A stretch of 12,996 bases of DNA from Candidatus Bathyarchaeota archaeon (GTDB lineage: Archaea > Thermoproteota > Bathyarchaeia > Bathyarchaeales > UBA233). Numbering within the stretch: the stretch's first letter is position 1; each line of letters opens with the position of its first letter. The notes under the pieces are model-generated. The model was not told the DNA's origin, did not search any database, and was given only the letters and a program-made list of their open reading frames with translations. This document shows positions 1-6,320 of this stretch, piece after piece. A program made the position numbers and the translations under genes. Where the stretch lies: positions 1 to 12,996 of the forward strand of contig SOJA01000233.1 of the NCBI GenBank assembly GCA_004376975.1. Direction: 5' to 3'.

Positions 1-165
1 ACATACTGCTTCACGTCAACTGGCTGAAGTAAACCTTCAAAGAAGTACCAGACGAATTCACAACAAGAGTCACCAATAGCGTGAAGGGAGCGCGAGTACT
101 GATAGAAGCAGGCTTTGACTTTCCTGGAAATGGATGGAGTGAAAATCTTCAGAAAAAGGAAGTGA
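1..165 (+). pseudogene. Remnant of integrase/tyrosine recombinase C-terminus
   Basis: Plus-strand coding remnants appear in three frames. Frame 3 gives ILLHV at the left edge, frame 2 gives QLAEV (about 17-31), frame 3 resumes with TFKEVPDEFTTRV and then VLIEAGFDF (33-122), and frame 1 ends EMDGVKIFRKRK followed by TGA at 163-165. Joined together, these resemble the C-terminal tail of archaeal phage-integrase-like recombinases, which commonly read LIEAGFEYVC-x-MDG-x-K-x-FRKRK. No single frame is open, because a TAA at 30-32 breaks frame 3. At least three frame changes over 165 bases point to a decayed gene; repeated assembly error is a less likely alternative. The catalytic Arg/His/Tyr residues lie outside the window. 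The family assignment comes from recognising the tail and is moderately sure. Confidence 0.55.
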
Positions 166-184
166 AAGCCGTGACGGAAGCTAT

Positions 185-194
185 AAAAAAAAAA
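185..194 (-). terminator. Oligo-T tract downstream of AdoMet synthetase
   Basis: A run of ten A on the plus strand reads as ten T on the minus strand, about 21 bases past the AdoMet synthetase stop codon. Archaeal RNA polymerase commonly terminates at such U-rich tracts without a hairpin, so this is the likely transcript end. Confidence 0.5.
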
Positions 195-214
195 TAACAG
201 AAATATCCGAAAAA

Positions 215-1423
215 CTAACAGATAGGGATTTTTCCGTGGGCCAGCTCTATGCAGAATTTGTCTATGTTTTCCAGTTCGTAGTTTAATACTTCTTTTATCT
301 CGGGTCTAACTGTTTCTATAGAGTTGTTGCCTTTCATTATGACTTGGGCTGCTGCAATTGCTGGGTGGTCTATGGAAGTTCCTATTTTGCTTAGTAGCCA
401 AACGTAGACTTCTTCAACTTCTGGCACTTGTTCGTATACGTGTTGGGCTATTTTGTACGTTAGGACATTGAAGATTTTTCCAACGTGGCTAACTGGGTTT
501 TTGCCGGCTGCAGCTTCTGAACAGAAGGGTCTATTTAGTGATATTAAACCGTTTACACGATTTCCTCTGCCTACTTGCCCGGAGTCACCGCTGTCTGCGC
601 TTGTTCCCAAAACTGTCAGATACACACCGCCTAGACCTCTTCCACGAACATCTAAAGTGTTTAGTTGCACATCAACATTGTCAAAATCAGTGTTCGTTCT
701 GGCGAAATTTCTGGCTTCTTCAAGGATTTTAGCTTTTTTGTTGAAGTAATCTTCTTCGCTGCTTACGTAACGATCGACAAAGGCCATTGAAATTGTTAAA
801 TGTAGATGGTTGTTGTTTCGGTAACCCATGACTTTTATGTCTTCGCCTGATTCTGGAAAGCGTTGTTTGAATTCTTTCGAGTTTAAAAATTGTTCAGTTT
901 TCCGAACTATCCTCTCTGTTTTAGTCATTGGTGCATAACCGACAGCAGCAGAAGTGTCATTTGCGCCTAAAACTTTTCCTTCACGCTTGAAAATGTCGAC
1001 GAGACCAACTGAACCTGACTTCAGCTCAACTTGATATTTCACATGCTTTTCCGGGTCTACAAAACGCATGTTTTTTCTAAACCATCCTTTAGCAACGTCA
1101 ACGGCTATCTGGTTCACGTTTATCTTCTCGCCGTTGATCTCAGATGTCGCTCTATCACCAAACACAAAAAGCATTGGTTGTCTCACTATGCCGCCGCCGA
1201 ACCTAGGTTCAGCTTCTCCAGCCACAAGCAAAGACTTGTCAACGTTGTGATGCAGTATTGCACCAGCCTTCTCCATATATTCCTTGCTTAATCGAATGGA
1301 AATTTGTTCCATCACAGCGTCGCATATGTAATCTGGATGCCCGAGTCCTTTTCTTTCAACTATTTCTACACGTTGTTTTTCAAGCGGTGTCTGTTTCAAG
1401 TCTTCCACAATTATGTTTCTCAT
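215..1423 (-). CDS. mat: S-adenosylmethionine synthetase, archaeal type
   Basis: This enzyme makes S-adenosylmethionine from methionine and ATP (EC 2.5.1.6) in the cytoplasm, supplying methyl groups for RNA, protein and lipid modification. The 402-residue length fits the archaeal AdoMet synthetase family, which is very divergent from bacterial MetK. Visible family blocks are ERKGLGHPDYICD (23-35, with the GHPD motif), GGGIVRQPMLFVFGDRAT, SAAVGYAPMTKTERIV, and the Gly/Asn-rich GDSGQVGRGNRVNGLISL followed by AAGKNPVSHVGK. The ATG start has a strong AGGAGGA ribosome-binding site seven bases upstream (plus-strand TCCTCCT at 1431-1437). The gene is transcribed away from the HTH-CBS regulator and shares its promoter region. 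The reading frame is intact and I see nothing odd in it. Confidence 0.97.
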   Translation of the reverse strand: MRNIIVEDLKQTPLEKQRVEIVERKGLGHPDYICDAVMEQISIRLSKEYMEKAGAILHHNVDKSLLVAGEAEPRFGGGIVRQPMLFVFGDRATSEINGEKINVNQIAVDVAKGWFRKNMRFVDPEKHVKYQVELKSGSVGLVDIFKREGKVLGANDTSAAVGYAPMTKTERIVRKTEQFLNSKEFKQRFPESGEDIKVMGYRNNNHLHLTISMAFVDRYVSSEEDYFNKKAKILEEARNFARTNTDFDNVDVQLNTLDVRGRGLGGVYLTVLGTSADSGDSGQVGRGNRVNGLISLNRPFCSEAAAGKNPVSHVGKIFNVLTYKIAQHVYEQVPEVEEVYVWLLSKIGTSIDHPAIAAAQVIMKGNNSIETVRPEIKEVLNYELENIDKFCIELAHGKIPIC

Positions 1424-1430
1424 TCAGCCT

Positions 1431-1437
1431 TCCTCCT
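1431..1437 (-). promoter_or_regulatory. Ribosome-binding site of mat
   Basis: AGGAGGA on the minus strand lies seven bases before the ATG. It is a full match to the anti-Shine-Dalgarno sequence and fixes the start. Confidence 0.8.
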
Positions 1438-1448
1438 AGCAGAGTTTA

Positions 1449-1464
1449 TGTTGTTTACACAACA
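1449..1464. promoter_or_regulatory. Inverted repeat near mat transcription start, possible operator
   Basis: TGTTGT-TTAC-ACAACA is a perfect inverted repeat with 6-base arms and a 4-base spacer. It lies between the TATA-like element of mat (1467-1480) and its ribosome-binding site, close to where transcription should begin. A dimeric regulator bound here could block initiation. The HTH-CBS protein encoded next door is the obvious candidate, but no binding evidence exists in the sequence. Confidence 0.35.
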
Positions 1465-1466
1465 AC

Positions 1467-1480
1467 AAATATATATTTTA
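1467..1480 (-). promoter_or_regulatory. TATA-like element of mat
   Basis: The minus strand reads TAAAATATATATTT. Placed about 25 bases upstream of a transcription start near 1448, it gives a leader of roughly 24 bases that carries the strong ribosome-binding site. Confidence 0.5.
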
Positions 1481-1489
1481 CTATATTGA

Positions 1490-1497
1490 TTTATAAC
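1490..1497 (+). promoter_or_regulatory. TATA-like element of the HTH-CBS regulator gene
   Basis: TTTATAAC lies about 26 bases before position 1519-1521, where the regulator's reading frame appears to begin. This spacing predicts a very short leader or a leaderless transcript. The whole stretch 1467-1497 is AT-rich and could serve both divergent genes. Confidence 0.35.
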
Positions 1498-1499
1498 TA

Positions 1500-1520
1500 A
1501 AAATAACTGGTGGTTATTTT
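1500..1520. promoter_or_regulatory. Perfect 8-base inverted repeat upstream of regulator start
   Basis: AAAATAAC-TGGTG-GTTATTTT has perfect 8-base arms around a 5-base centre and abuts the inferred CTG start at 1521. The centre contains GGTG, which can pair with the 3' end of archaeal 16S rRNA. The element may be an autoregulatory operator of the HTH protein, or an RNA hairpin that displays the ribosome-binding site in its loop. The sequence alone does not decide between these. Confidence 0.45.
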
Positions 1521-2054
1521 CTGGTCATCACAAGAACCGTTCTAAAAAAACTAAGAATAAAAGCAGGGTTAACTCAGAAAAGGCTTGCCGAGCTTGCCGG
1601 CGTATCACAAGCTCACATAGCGAAGATAGAGCAGGGAAAGGTTGACCCGAGGCTTTCAACAGTGAATAAGGTTTTACGAGTTCTAACAGAAGGAGAAAAG
1701 AGAGAATGTAGAGACGTAATGACCAAGGGAGTGCTTTTTGCAAAGCCGAACGACAGCATCCTGAAGGTAATCGAAGTAATGATGAGACACGCTATCTCCC
1801 AGACGCCTGTAATGAACAAAAACAAAGTTGTGGGAACTGTAACTGAAGAAAGCATAACCAGAAACCTAAGTTCAAACATAGCGGCTCAAAAAGCAGAAAA
1901 TATTATGGGTCCACCTTTACCCATAGTCTCAGAGGAAACAACCATAGATGCAATACGCCCGTTGCTTGAAAAACATCAAGGTGTCTTGGTCGCAAGAGGC
2001 AAAGGCATCATTGGAATAATAACACGATCAGACCTTCTGAAAACAATAGGTTGA
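1521..2054 (+). CDS. HTH (XRE/Cro-type) plus twin-CBS-domain transcriptional regulator
   Basis: This is a predicted DNA-binding regulator with a ligand-sensing Bateman module. Read from 1521 it has 177 residues. A Cro/XRE helix-turn-helix spans about 8-55 (LKKLRIKAGLTQKRLAELAG, then VSQAHIAKIEQGK). Two CBS repeats follow at about 64-118 (DVMTKGVLFAKPNDSILKVI) and 125-177 (ENIMGPPLPIVSEETTIDAI). The first conventional start is a GTG at 1662, but that would delete the whole HTH. The frame is open back to a TAA at 1494-1496 and contains no ATG, GTG or TTG there. CTG at 1521, preceded by GGTG at 1509-1512, is the best start. It is divergent from mat and 13 bases upstream of the hydrolase, so probably co-transcribed with the latter. 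CBS pairs typically bind adenosyl ligands; AdoMet is a plausible effector by context only. Confidence 0.85.
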   Translation: MVITRTVLKKLRIKAGLTQKRLAELAGVSQAHIAKIEQGKVDPRLSTVNKVLRVLTEGEKRECRDVMTKGVLFAKPNDSILKVIEVMMRHAISQTPVMNKNKVVGTVTEESITRNLSSNIAAQKAENIMGPPLPIVSEETTIDAIRPLLEKHQGVLVARGKGIIGIITRSDLLKTIG

Positions 2055-2061
2055 AAGGTGA
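2055..2061 (+). promoter_or_regulatory. Ribosome-binding site of the dimethylargininase-like gene
   Basis: AAGGTGA lies six bases before the ATG at 2068, a classic archaeal GGTGA-type site. It directly follows the regulator's stop and supports the long N-terminus of the hydrolase. Confidence 0.7.
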
Positions 2062-2067
2062 CTACAC

Positions 2068-2898
2068 ATGCAACTGAAGGAGTTTAACGACAAAGCAAGC
2101 AAGACATCAAAACGGAATGATAAAAAAACTGTGAATATATCTACCATCAAACACGCCATAGTTCGACCTGTACCAGATTCCTATAATCTTTGCGTTAGAA
2201 CAAATGTTGAGAAAATAGATGTCGCTCTTGCAAAGAGTCAACATACAGAATATTGCAGGGCTTTGCAGAAGCTCGGGCTGAAACTTATCTGGGTGGAAGG
2301 TGACAACACTCTCACAGATAGCTGTTTTGTAGAGGATACAGCCATAGTATTAGAGGAAAAGGCAATAATTTGCAACATGAAAGTTAAATCGCGAGCCAAG
2401 GAAGTGGTTGAAGTTGCCAAGGTGCTGGAAAAACTGAAAGAGACACACTGCATTACACCGCCAGCAACCATTGATGGTGGAGACGTTCTTAAAATCGGAC
2501 ACAAAGTTTTCGTAGGAGTGTCAGCTCGAACAAACTTACAGGCTATACGTCAGCTTAGAAAAATTGTGGAAAACAGCAACTTACAAATAGTCCCGGTAAA
2601 AGTTCACAATGTACTTCATCTAAAGTCCGTGTGCACCTATCTTGGAAACAACTATGTGATACTTTCAAAGGGACACTTTGACATAAACATCCTGCGAGAC
2701 TACAATATAATTATGGTTCCAAAAGGAGAGGAATACGCTGCAGATTGCCTTGCAATAAACGGAACAGTCATAATAGCGAAAGACCATCCTAAAACGAAGA
2801 AACTTGTAGAAAAAGAAGGTTTTTTCATCAAAGAATTGGAAATATCAGAATTTCGTAAAGGAGAAGGCGCGTTAACCTGCCTATCAATACTATGTTAG
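2068..2898 (+). CDS. Dimethylargininase-like amidinohydrolase (DDAH family)
   Basis: This is a 276-residue member of the guanidine-modifying superfamily. Known DDAH enzymes hydrolyse N-omega-methylated arginines to citrulline and a methylamine through a covalent cysteine intermediate. Visible marks are IVRPVPDSY (31-39), DSCFVEDTAIV (84-94, with the substrate-binding acidic residues), IDGGDVL (135-141), a likely catalytic His184 in LHLKSVCTYL, and catalytic Cys271 in GEGALTCLSILC at the very end. All key residues are present, so it should be active. A lysine-rich extension of about 27 residues precedes the core; the ribosome-binding site supports it. Arginine deiminase or a related arginine-ester activity cannot be excluded. 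It follows the HTH-CBS gene by 13 bases, so the pair looks like an operon. Confidence 0.87.
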   Translation: MQLKEFNDKASKTSKRNDKKTVNISTIKHAIVRPVPDSYNLCVRTNVEKIDVALAKSQHTEYCRALQKLGLKLIWVEGDNTLTDSCFVEDTAIVLEEKAIICNMKVKSRAKEVVEVAKVLEKLKETHCITPPATIDGGDVLKIGHKVFVGVSARTNLQAIRQLRKIVENSNLQIVPVKVHNVLHLKSVCTYLGNNYVILSKGHFDINILRDYNIIMVPKGEEYAADCLAINGTVIIAKDHPKTKKLVEKEGFFIKELEISEFRKGEGALTCLSILC

Positions 2899-2925
2899 TT
2901 GCATCAGCCAGAAATCACATTAGCT

Positions 2926-2938
2926 CCCTTTTTTTGGG
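2926..2938 (+). terminator. T-rich tract with short stem after the hydrolase gene
   Basis: TCCC, seven T and GGGA lie 28 bases past the stop codon. The seven-T tract is flanked by complementary 4-base arms, and a second T5 run follows at 2958-2962. This is a likely archaeal transcription end for the plus-strand pair. Confidence 0.45.
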
Positions 2939-2972
2939 AAAACGTTGCAGGAAATAGTTTTTAATGTCCACG

Positions 2973-2979
2973 AAAAAAA
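2973..2979 (-). terminator. Oligo-T tract downstream of truD
   Basis: Seven A on the plus strand give T7 on the minus strand about 35 bases past the truD stop codon. This probably ends the long minus-strand transcript. The two convergent units thus each have their own T tract in the 115-base gap 2899-3013. Confidence 0.4.
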
Positions 2980-3013
2980 GCATTCAATGTTCCTCCAGAA
3001 CATTACTAGTCAG

Positions 3014-4399
3014 TTAAAACCCTGCGTTTATTAGGTTGCGTGGTTTCATGAGTTCTCTTAAGACTACTGTTGCGTAGGAACCACGATATAACGTGAAGCT
3101 TACTTCTGCCTTATTTTTGGAAGGATTGACAGTGTCCTTTGAAATTCCTTTAAGCGAGAAATCGTTTAAGGGAACTAGGGCTGTCCGCAATCCGCCTCTT
3201 AGGCTTAATTCTGGTATGGCTTCAATTTTGAAGCTTTCTTGGAAGATGCCTTCTTCTTCTAGAATTTGTTTTTCGATTTCTCCTTGAGCGCCTTGAGATG
3301 GATGTTGTTTAATGCCGATTAATGGAATTGCTAACCGCATTTTTCCAGCTTGGATTGCTCTATTGATTCCTGCAACTGTTTCTACACTTGTTACCCTACG
3401 GATTTTTGGCATTGGCAGTCCAGAACGCTCCACAGCCACAATGTAATCTCCAGCTTCAGCCTTGTTCAGTGGATGTCCTTTTTGCAGTCTTTTGCTTAGA
3501 GACTTATTGAATAAGTAAGATTGATAGGCTTGTGTAAAAAGCCATCTAAGCTTTGTCGGCAGTTTTCTGAAGGCTCCTTTGAAATCAGCTGGGTTTTTTG
3601 CTAGGCGGTTAAGCATCAAACGTTCGTAGTGTAGTTGTTTCGGAAAGTCCTTGAGGGCTTGTTTGAAGTTTTGTGTTTTCCGTAGTTGCATGCGTGCCTG
3701 TCGAGATTCCGGATGCTCATATGGGCTTGGCTTAGCTAGATACAGCATTGCAGCCTTCTCAAGTTTTCCGTGAACTAGGGCTTTCCCAACCAGATGTGTT
3801 ATTGGACGTGTAGTGCCGAACCTTTGGTGACCGAAAAAGTTTGGAGCACCACCAATCGCTTTGAGTTCTTCAACAGTTTCTGCTGTCCGTTCTCTAATCC
3901 TAGATTTTGAGTGGCTTATGGCTCTGATGGTTATATGAAAGTGATTTCCCAAGATGTAATATGATGAAAGTTCGCTGTGAAAATAGCCTATTGGATGAAC
4001 TTCTATGTCTTTAACCTGAACGTTCAGGATTTCTTCAGCTCTTAAAGCTTCAACTGTGATGTGCTGTGCGGTTACAGCCTTTGCGTCTTTTATGCCAGCA
4101 ATTTGAATGCAATCTACGCTCAGATCTAACTGCTTGGCAACTGCTTTTAGAGCCAGAAAAGTATCCCAGTTCCGTTTGATCATAACACATAACAGATAAC
4201 GATTCTTAGTGTTAGAGGAACCTAACGCCTGATGCTTGGTCTGGCTTTCAGACCAGTCTGTTTCCGCTTTGGAACCGTCAACCAAGACTTCCTCAACAAC
4301 AAAGTCTTCAGCATGCTGCCGGATGATTCCGCCTAGGCCTGAAGAGTGAGTAGCGTAAACCTCAATGCCAATTGACTTCTCCAATCTTGGAACAGTCAA
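3014..4399 (-). CDS. truD: tRNA pseudouridine(13) synthase TruD
   Basis: TruD converts uridine 13 in the D-arm of certain tRNAs to pseudouridine; archaeal homologues are longer than the bacterial enzyme. The protein has 461 residues. It shows GLGGIIRQHAEDFVVEE (21-37), the catalytic Asp105 in IAGIKDAKAVTAQ, and the family signature NFFGHQRFG (187-195). The C-terminal blocks are LRGGLRTALVP and SFTLYRGSYATVVLREL. The motif reads KDA where many relatives have KDR or KDK, but the Asp is kept. The inferred start is TTG, 12 bases after the Pth2 stop, with only a weak upstream purine-rich site. It is the last gene of the minus-strand cluster and pairs naturally with Pth2 as a tRNA-related neighbour. 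The frame is intact. Confidence 0.95.
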   Translation of the reverse strand: MTVPRLEKSIGIEVYATHSSGLGGIIRQHAEDFVVEEVLVDGSKAETDWSESQTKHQALGSSNTKNRYLLCVMIKRNWDTFLALKAVAKQLDLSVDCIQIAGIKDAKAVTAQHITVEALRAEEILNVQVKDIEVHPIGYFHSELSSYYILGNHFHITIRAISHSKSRIRERTAETVEELKAIGGAPNFFGHQRFGTTRPITHLVGKALVHGKLEKAAMLYLAKPSPYEHPESRQARMQLRKTQNFKQALKDFPKQLHYERLMLNRLAKNPADFKGAFRKLPTKLRWLFTQAYQSYLFNKSLSKRLQKGHPLNKAEAGDYIVAVERSGLPMPKIRRVTSVETVAGINRAIQAGKMRLAIPLIGIKQHPSQGAQGEIEKQILEEEGIFQESFKIEAIPELSLRGGLRTALVPLNDFSLKGISKDTVNPSKNKAEVSFTLYRGSYATVVLRELMKPRNLINAGF

Positions 4400-4411
4400 C
4401 GCCTAAGCCTT

Positions 4412-4801
4412 CTAGAGTAGAGGAAGCATACTTGTTATTTTGTCTACTTTTTCAACTGGTGCTGGACCTATTCCCAAACAAGTTATTGTTTCAGGAGGGA
4501 CTTCTGTTAGACCCCTGTCAATGATTAACACACATGGTAAGGCTAGGTCTTTCGCGTGCATCTCTAATTCCAGCAGTTCTTTTTCGCTTTCTACCTTAAC
4601 AGCTATTTTACACTGTCCTTCCTTCAGCCAAGCTTTCCACCATTCCTTAAAATGTTTGCGTGCTTCCTCTGCTGCTGAAACTGCTGCATGCCCAGCTTGC
4701 GCCGCAATCTTTCCCTTACTCATTTTCAAGTCAGAACGGAAAACGATAGCCTGTTTGTAACGAAACTCCGACACGTTCTTTTTCACATCCCTTCTTATCA
4801 A
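4412..4801 (-). CDS. pth2: Peptidyl-tRNA hydrolase, Pth2 type
   Basis: Pth2 recycles peptidyl-tRNA released from stalled ribosomes by cutting the ester bond; it is the archaeal and eukaryotic form, unrelated to bacterial Pth. The protein has 129 residues as read from TTG. It carries FRSDLKMSKGKIAAQAGHAA (21-40), which holds the conserved lysines and His38. It also carries VLIIDRGLTEVPP (91-103, with Asp95) and the closing CLGIGPAPVEKVDKITS. Family members often start only a few residues before the YKQAIVF strand, so a GTG at residue 10 (NVSEFRYKQ) could be the true start, preceded by AAGGG but at long spacing. The gene sits 15 bases after the geranylgeranyl reductase stop and 12 bases before truD, which suggests one transcript. 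Confidence 0.95.
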   Translation of the reverse strand: MIRRDVKKNVSEFRYKQAIVFRSDLKMSKGKIAAQAGHAAVSAAEEARKHFKEWWKAWLKEGQCKIAVKVESEKELLELEMHAKDLALPCVLIIDRGLTEVPPETITCLGIGPAPVEKVDKITSMLPLL

Positions 4802-4816
4802 TTGTTTTCTACGAAT

Positions 4817-6043
4817 TTAATGATTCGCAAACAGGTAAGAGAGAAGAAAATAGAAGAAGGCTATCGGCATACGAGGGCTCCATAATGTGCGCAGAACGGA
4901 ACGCATTTGAAAATCTATGTCTTCAAAGTTCTGAAGCGCCTTGTCTAAGCCGATTTCTGCACAGAAACTTATCATGTTATCCAACTTGTCATCCGGTAAG
5001 GCATCAAGCATTTTTCTTATTCTAAGCATAAATTTAACATCAGACCCCAACATTCTGTTACATTGTTTCTGATAGGTGCATAGAAAATCTGAAGAGAAAA
5101 CATCTCTACGTAAGGCTTCAGAAGCAATTTCAGCAGCAATCTTTGCACAAGTCATCCCGAAAATTACGCCGCCACCCGTGGTAGGCTTCACCTGCGAGGC
5201 TGCGTCCCCCACAACTAAGAAACCGTTTGAGAAGGCTTGAGGAATTGGTCCTCCAAGTGTTATGGAGTGAAAGGAAGTTTGCAAGATTTTTGCTTTACGC
5301 AGCTTCCTAGATGCTGTTGGATGTTTAAACATAAGCCTTCGCAGGAGCACTCTTGGATCTCCAGTTCTTGTAGCCAATCCGACTTTAGCTTTCCCATCTC
5401 TCTTCGGTATCAGCCACGCATAAAATCCTGGAGCATAATCTTTGCCGAGGAAAACTTCAACCATTCCTGTTTCAGTGCCCCTCACGTTTTCAACTTCAGC
5501 TTGCACGGCTTTAACAAGCATATGGCTGTCAAGCATGGGCAAATCTGCTTGCCTTAGAACTCTTGAGGATATTCCCTCAGCATCTATCACCAGTTTAGAT
5601 GAAAACCTCTTTTCAGCTTTCCCACACCTAGCGATAACACCTTTTACAAAACCGTTTTCAACAATTAGGGATTCAACCCTTGAATCCAGGAGGTAATGTG
5701 CCTCAGCCTTTTCCGCCATCTCCGCAATGTACTTGTCGAATAGAACTCGGTTGACAGCACATGTTACTGGCGAAGAAAAGACTACACGAAACTTTCTGCC
5801 TTTTGGAGAGTGAAATACTGCTCCACAGAAAGTGTTTTCAACTATTTCTGAGGGCAACGGATACAATTCCAAAAGTTTTAGACCTCTAATGCTTAGGTGA
5901 CCAGCGCAATGAGATGGAATGCCTGTTTCGTCGTGTTCTTCAAACACGTTTACGCTGAAACCGAGTTTTGCAAGGTTTGAGGCGACGAAGGAACCGCAAG
6001 GTCCACCTCCAACGACAATTACATCTGAAAAAACTTCACGCAT
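4817..6043 (-). CDS. Geranylgeranyl reductase family FAD oxidoreductase
   Basis: The likely role is saturation of double bonds in the geranylgeranyl chains of archaeal lipid precursors or prenyl quinones, using FAD. The 408-residue protein has an N-terminal Rossmann dinucleotide site VVGGGPCGS (10-18), the family's cysteine region IPSHCAGHLS (42-51) and IDAEG (153-157). PGFYAWLIP (205-213) and a second FAD motif VVGDAASQVKP (277-287) with a following GGG complete the fold. The last residues, about 392-406 (MPIAFFYFLLSYLFA), form a hydrophobic tail that could lie in the membrane, where its substrates are. Family members differ in substrate, so digeranylgeranylglycerophospholipid reductase is the leading but unproven assignment. 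The ATG start has only a distant AGAGGT upstream. It follows the small winged-helix gene by 37 bases. Confidence 0.88.
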   Translation of the reverse strand: MREVFSDVIVVGGGPCGSFVASNLAKLGFSVNVFEEHDETGIPSHCAGHLSIRGLKLLELYPLPSEIVENTFCGAVFHSPKGRKFRVVFSSPVTCAVNRVLFDKYIAEMAEKAEAHYLLDSRVESLIVENGFVKGVIARCGKAEKRFSSKLVIDAEGISSRVLRQADLPMLDSHMLVKAVQAEVENVRGTETGMVEVFLGKDYAPGFYAWLIPKRDGKAKVGLATRTGDPRVLLRRLMFKHPTASRKLRKAKILQTSFHSITLGGPIPQAFSNGFLVVGDAASQVKPTTGGGVIFGMTCAKIAAEIASEALRRDVFSSDFLCTYQKQCNRMLGSDVKFMLRIRKMLDALPDDKLDNMISFCAEIGLDKALQNFEDIDFQMRSVLRTLWSPRMPIAFFYFLLSYLFANH

Positions 6044-6080
6044 CTACTCGAAAAACCTCTAACCTCTTCATGAGCGGATT

Positions 6081-6308
6081 CTACTTTACAAGTTCAATTC
6101 GTTTTTTCCCACGGGCCATGGATGTCACGCGAATCTTTCCTCCGATTTCCAACCGCATGAGCAATTCATAGAAGTCTTTAATCCCTAGATCCTTGAACTC
6201 ATCATTCAACGCATTGAAAAGATCAACGTCTGTCAATGAGCCCTTCTTCTCCAGCAGTTCCAATATAAAATGGTGGGCTGGACGCTTTTTCCACGTTTTA
6301 ACAATCAT
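6081..6308 (-). CDS. Small winged-helix-like protein of unknown function
   Basis: This 75-residue basic protein has a predicted helix-turn-helix/winged-helix pattern: FILELLEKKGSLTDVDLFNA, DLGIKDFYELLMRLEIGGKI, then a strand-like tail RVTSMARGKKRIELVK that could form the wing. The LLMRLEIGGKIRV segment is typical of recognition helix plus wing in archaeal DNA-binding domains. I do not recognise a named family. It starts at ATG 12 bases after the cdc48 stop, with TAGGAA about ten bases upstream, and is followed closely by the reductase, so it is almost certainly on the cdc48 transcript. It may be a small regulator, or a winged-helix adaptor binding protein rather than DNA. Intact ends and operon position support a real gene. 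Confidence 0.75.
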   Translation of the reverse strand: MIVKTWKKRPAHHFILELLEKKGSLTDVDLFNALNDEFKDLGIKDFYELLMRLEIGGKIRVTSMARGKKRIELVK

Positions 6309-6320
6309 AGATCAAAGTTC

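Noticed and set aside
453..1500. Several plus-strand open frames of 60-98 codons across the mat gene
   Set aside because: They run antisense to an intact, strongly recognised gene, have no ribosome-binding sites and show no recognisable protein features.
1528..1879. Minus-strand open frames of 71 and 88 codons over the HTH-CBS gene
   Set aside because: They are antisense shadows of the regulator; their peptides show only the hydrophobic bias expected from the opposite strand.
1662..2054. A 130-residue CBS-only protein starting at GTG 1662
   Set aside because: The upstream in-frame sequence encodes a complete Cro-type HTH, so this start would truncate a real regulator.
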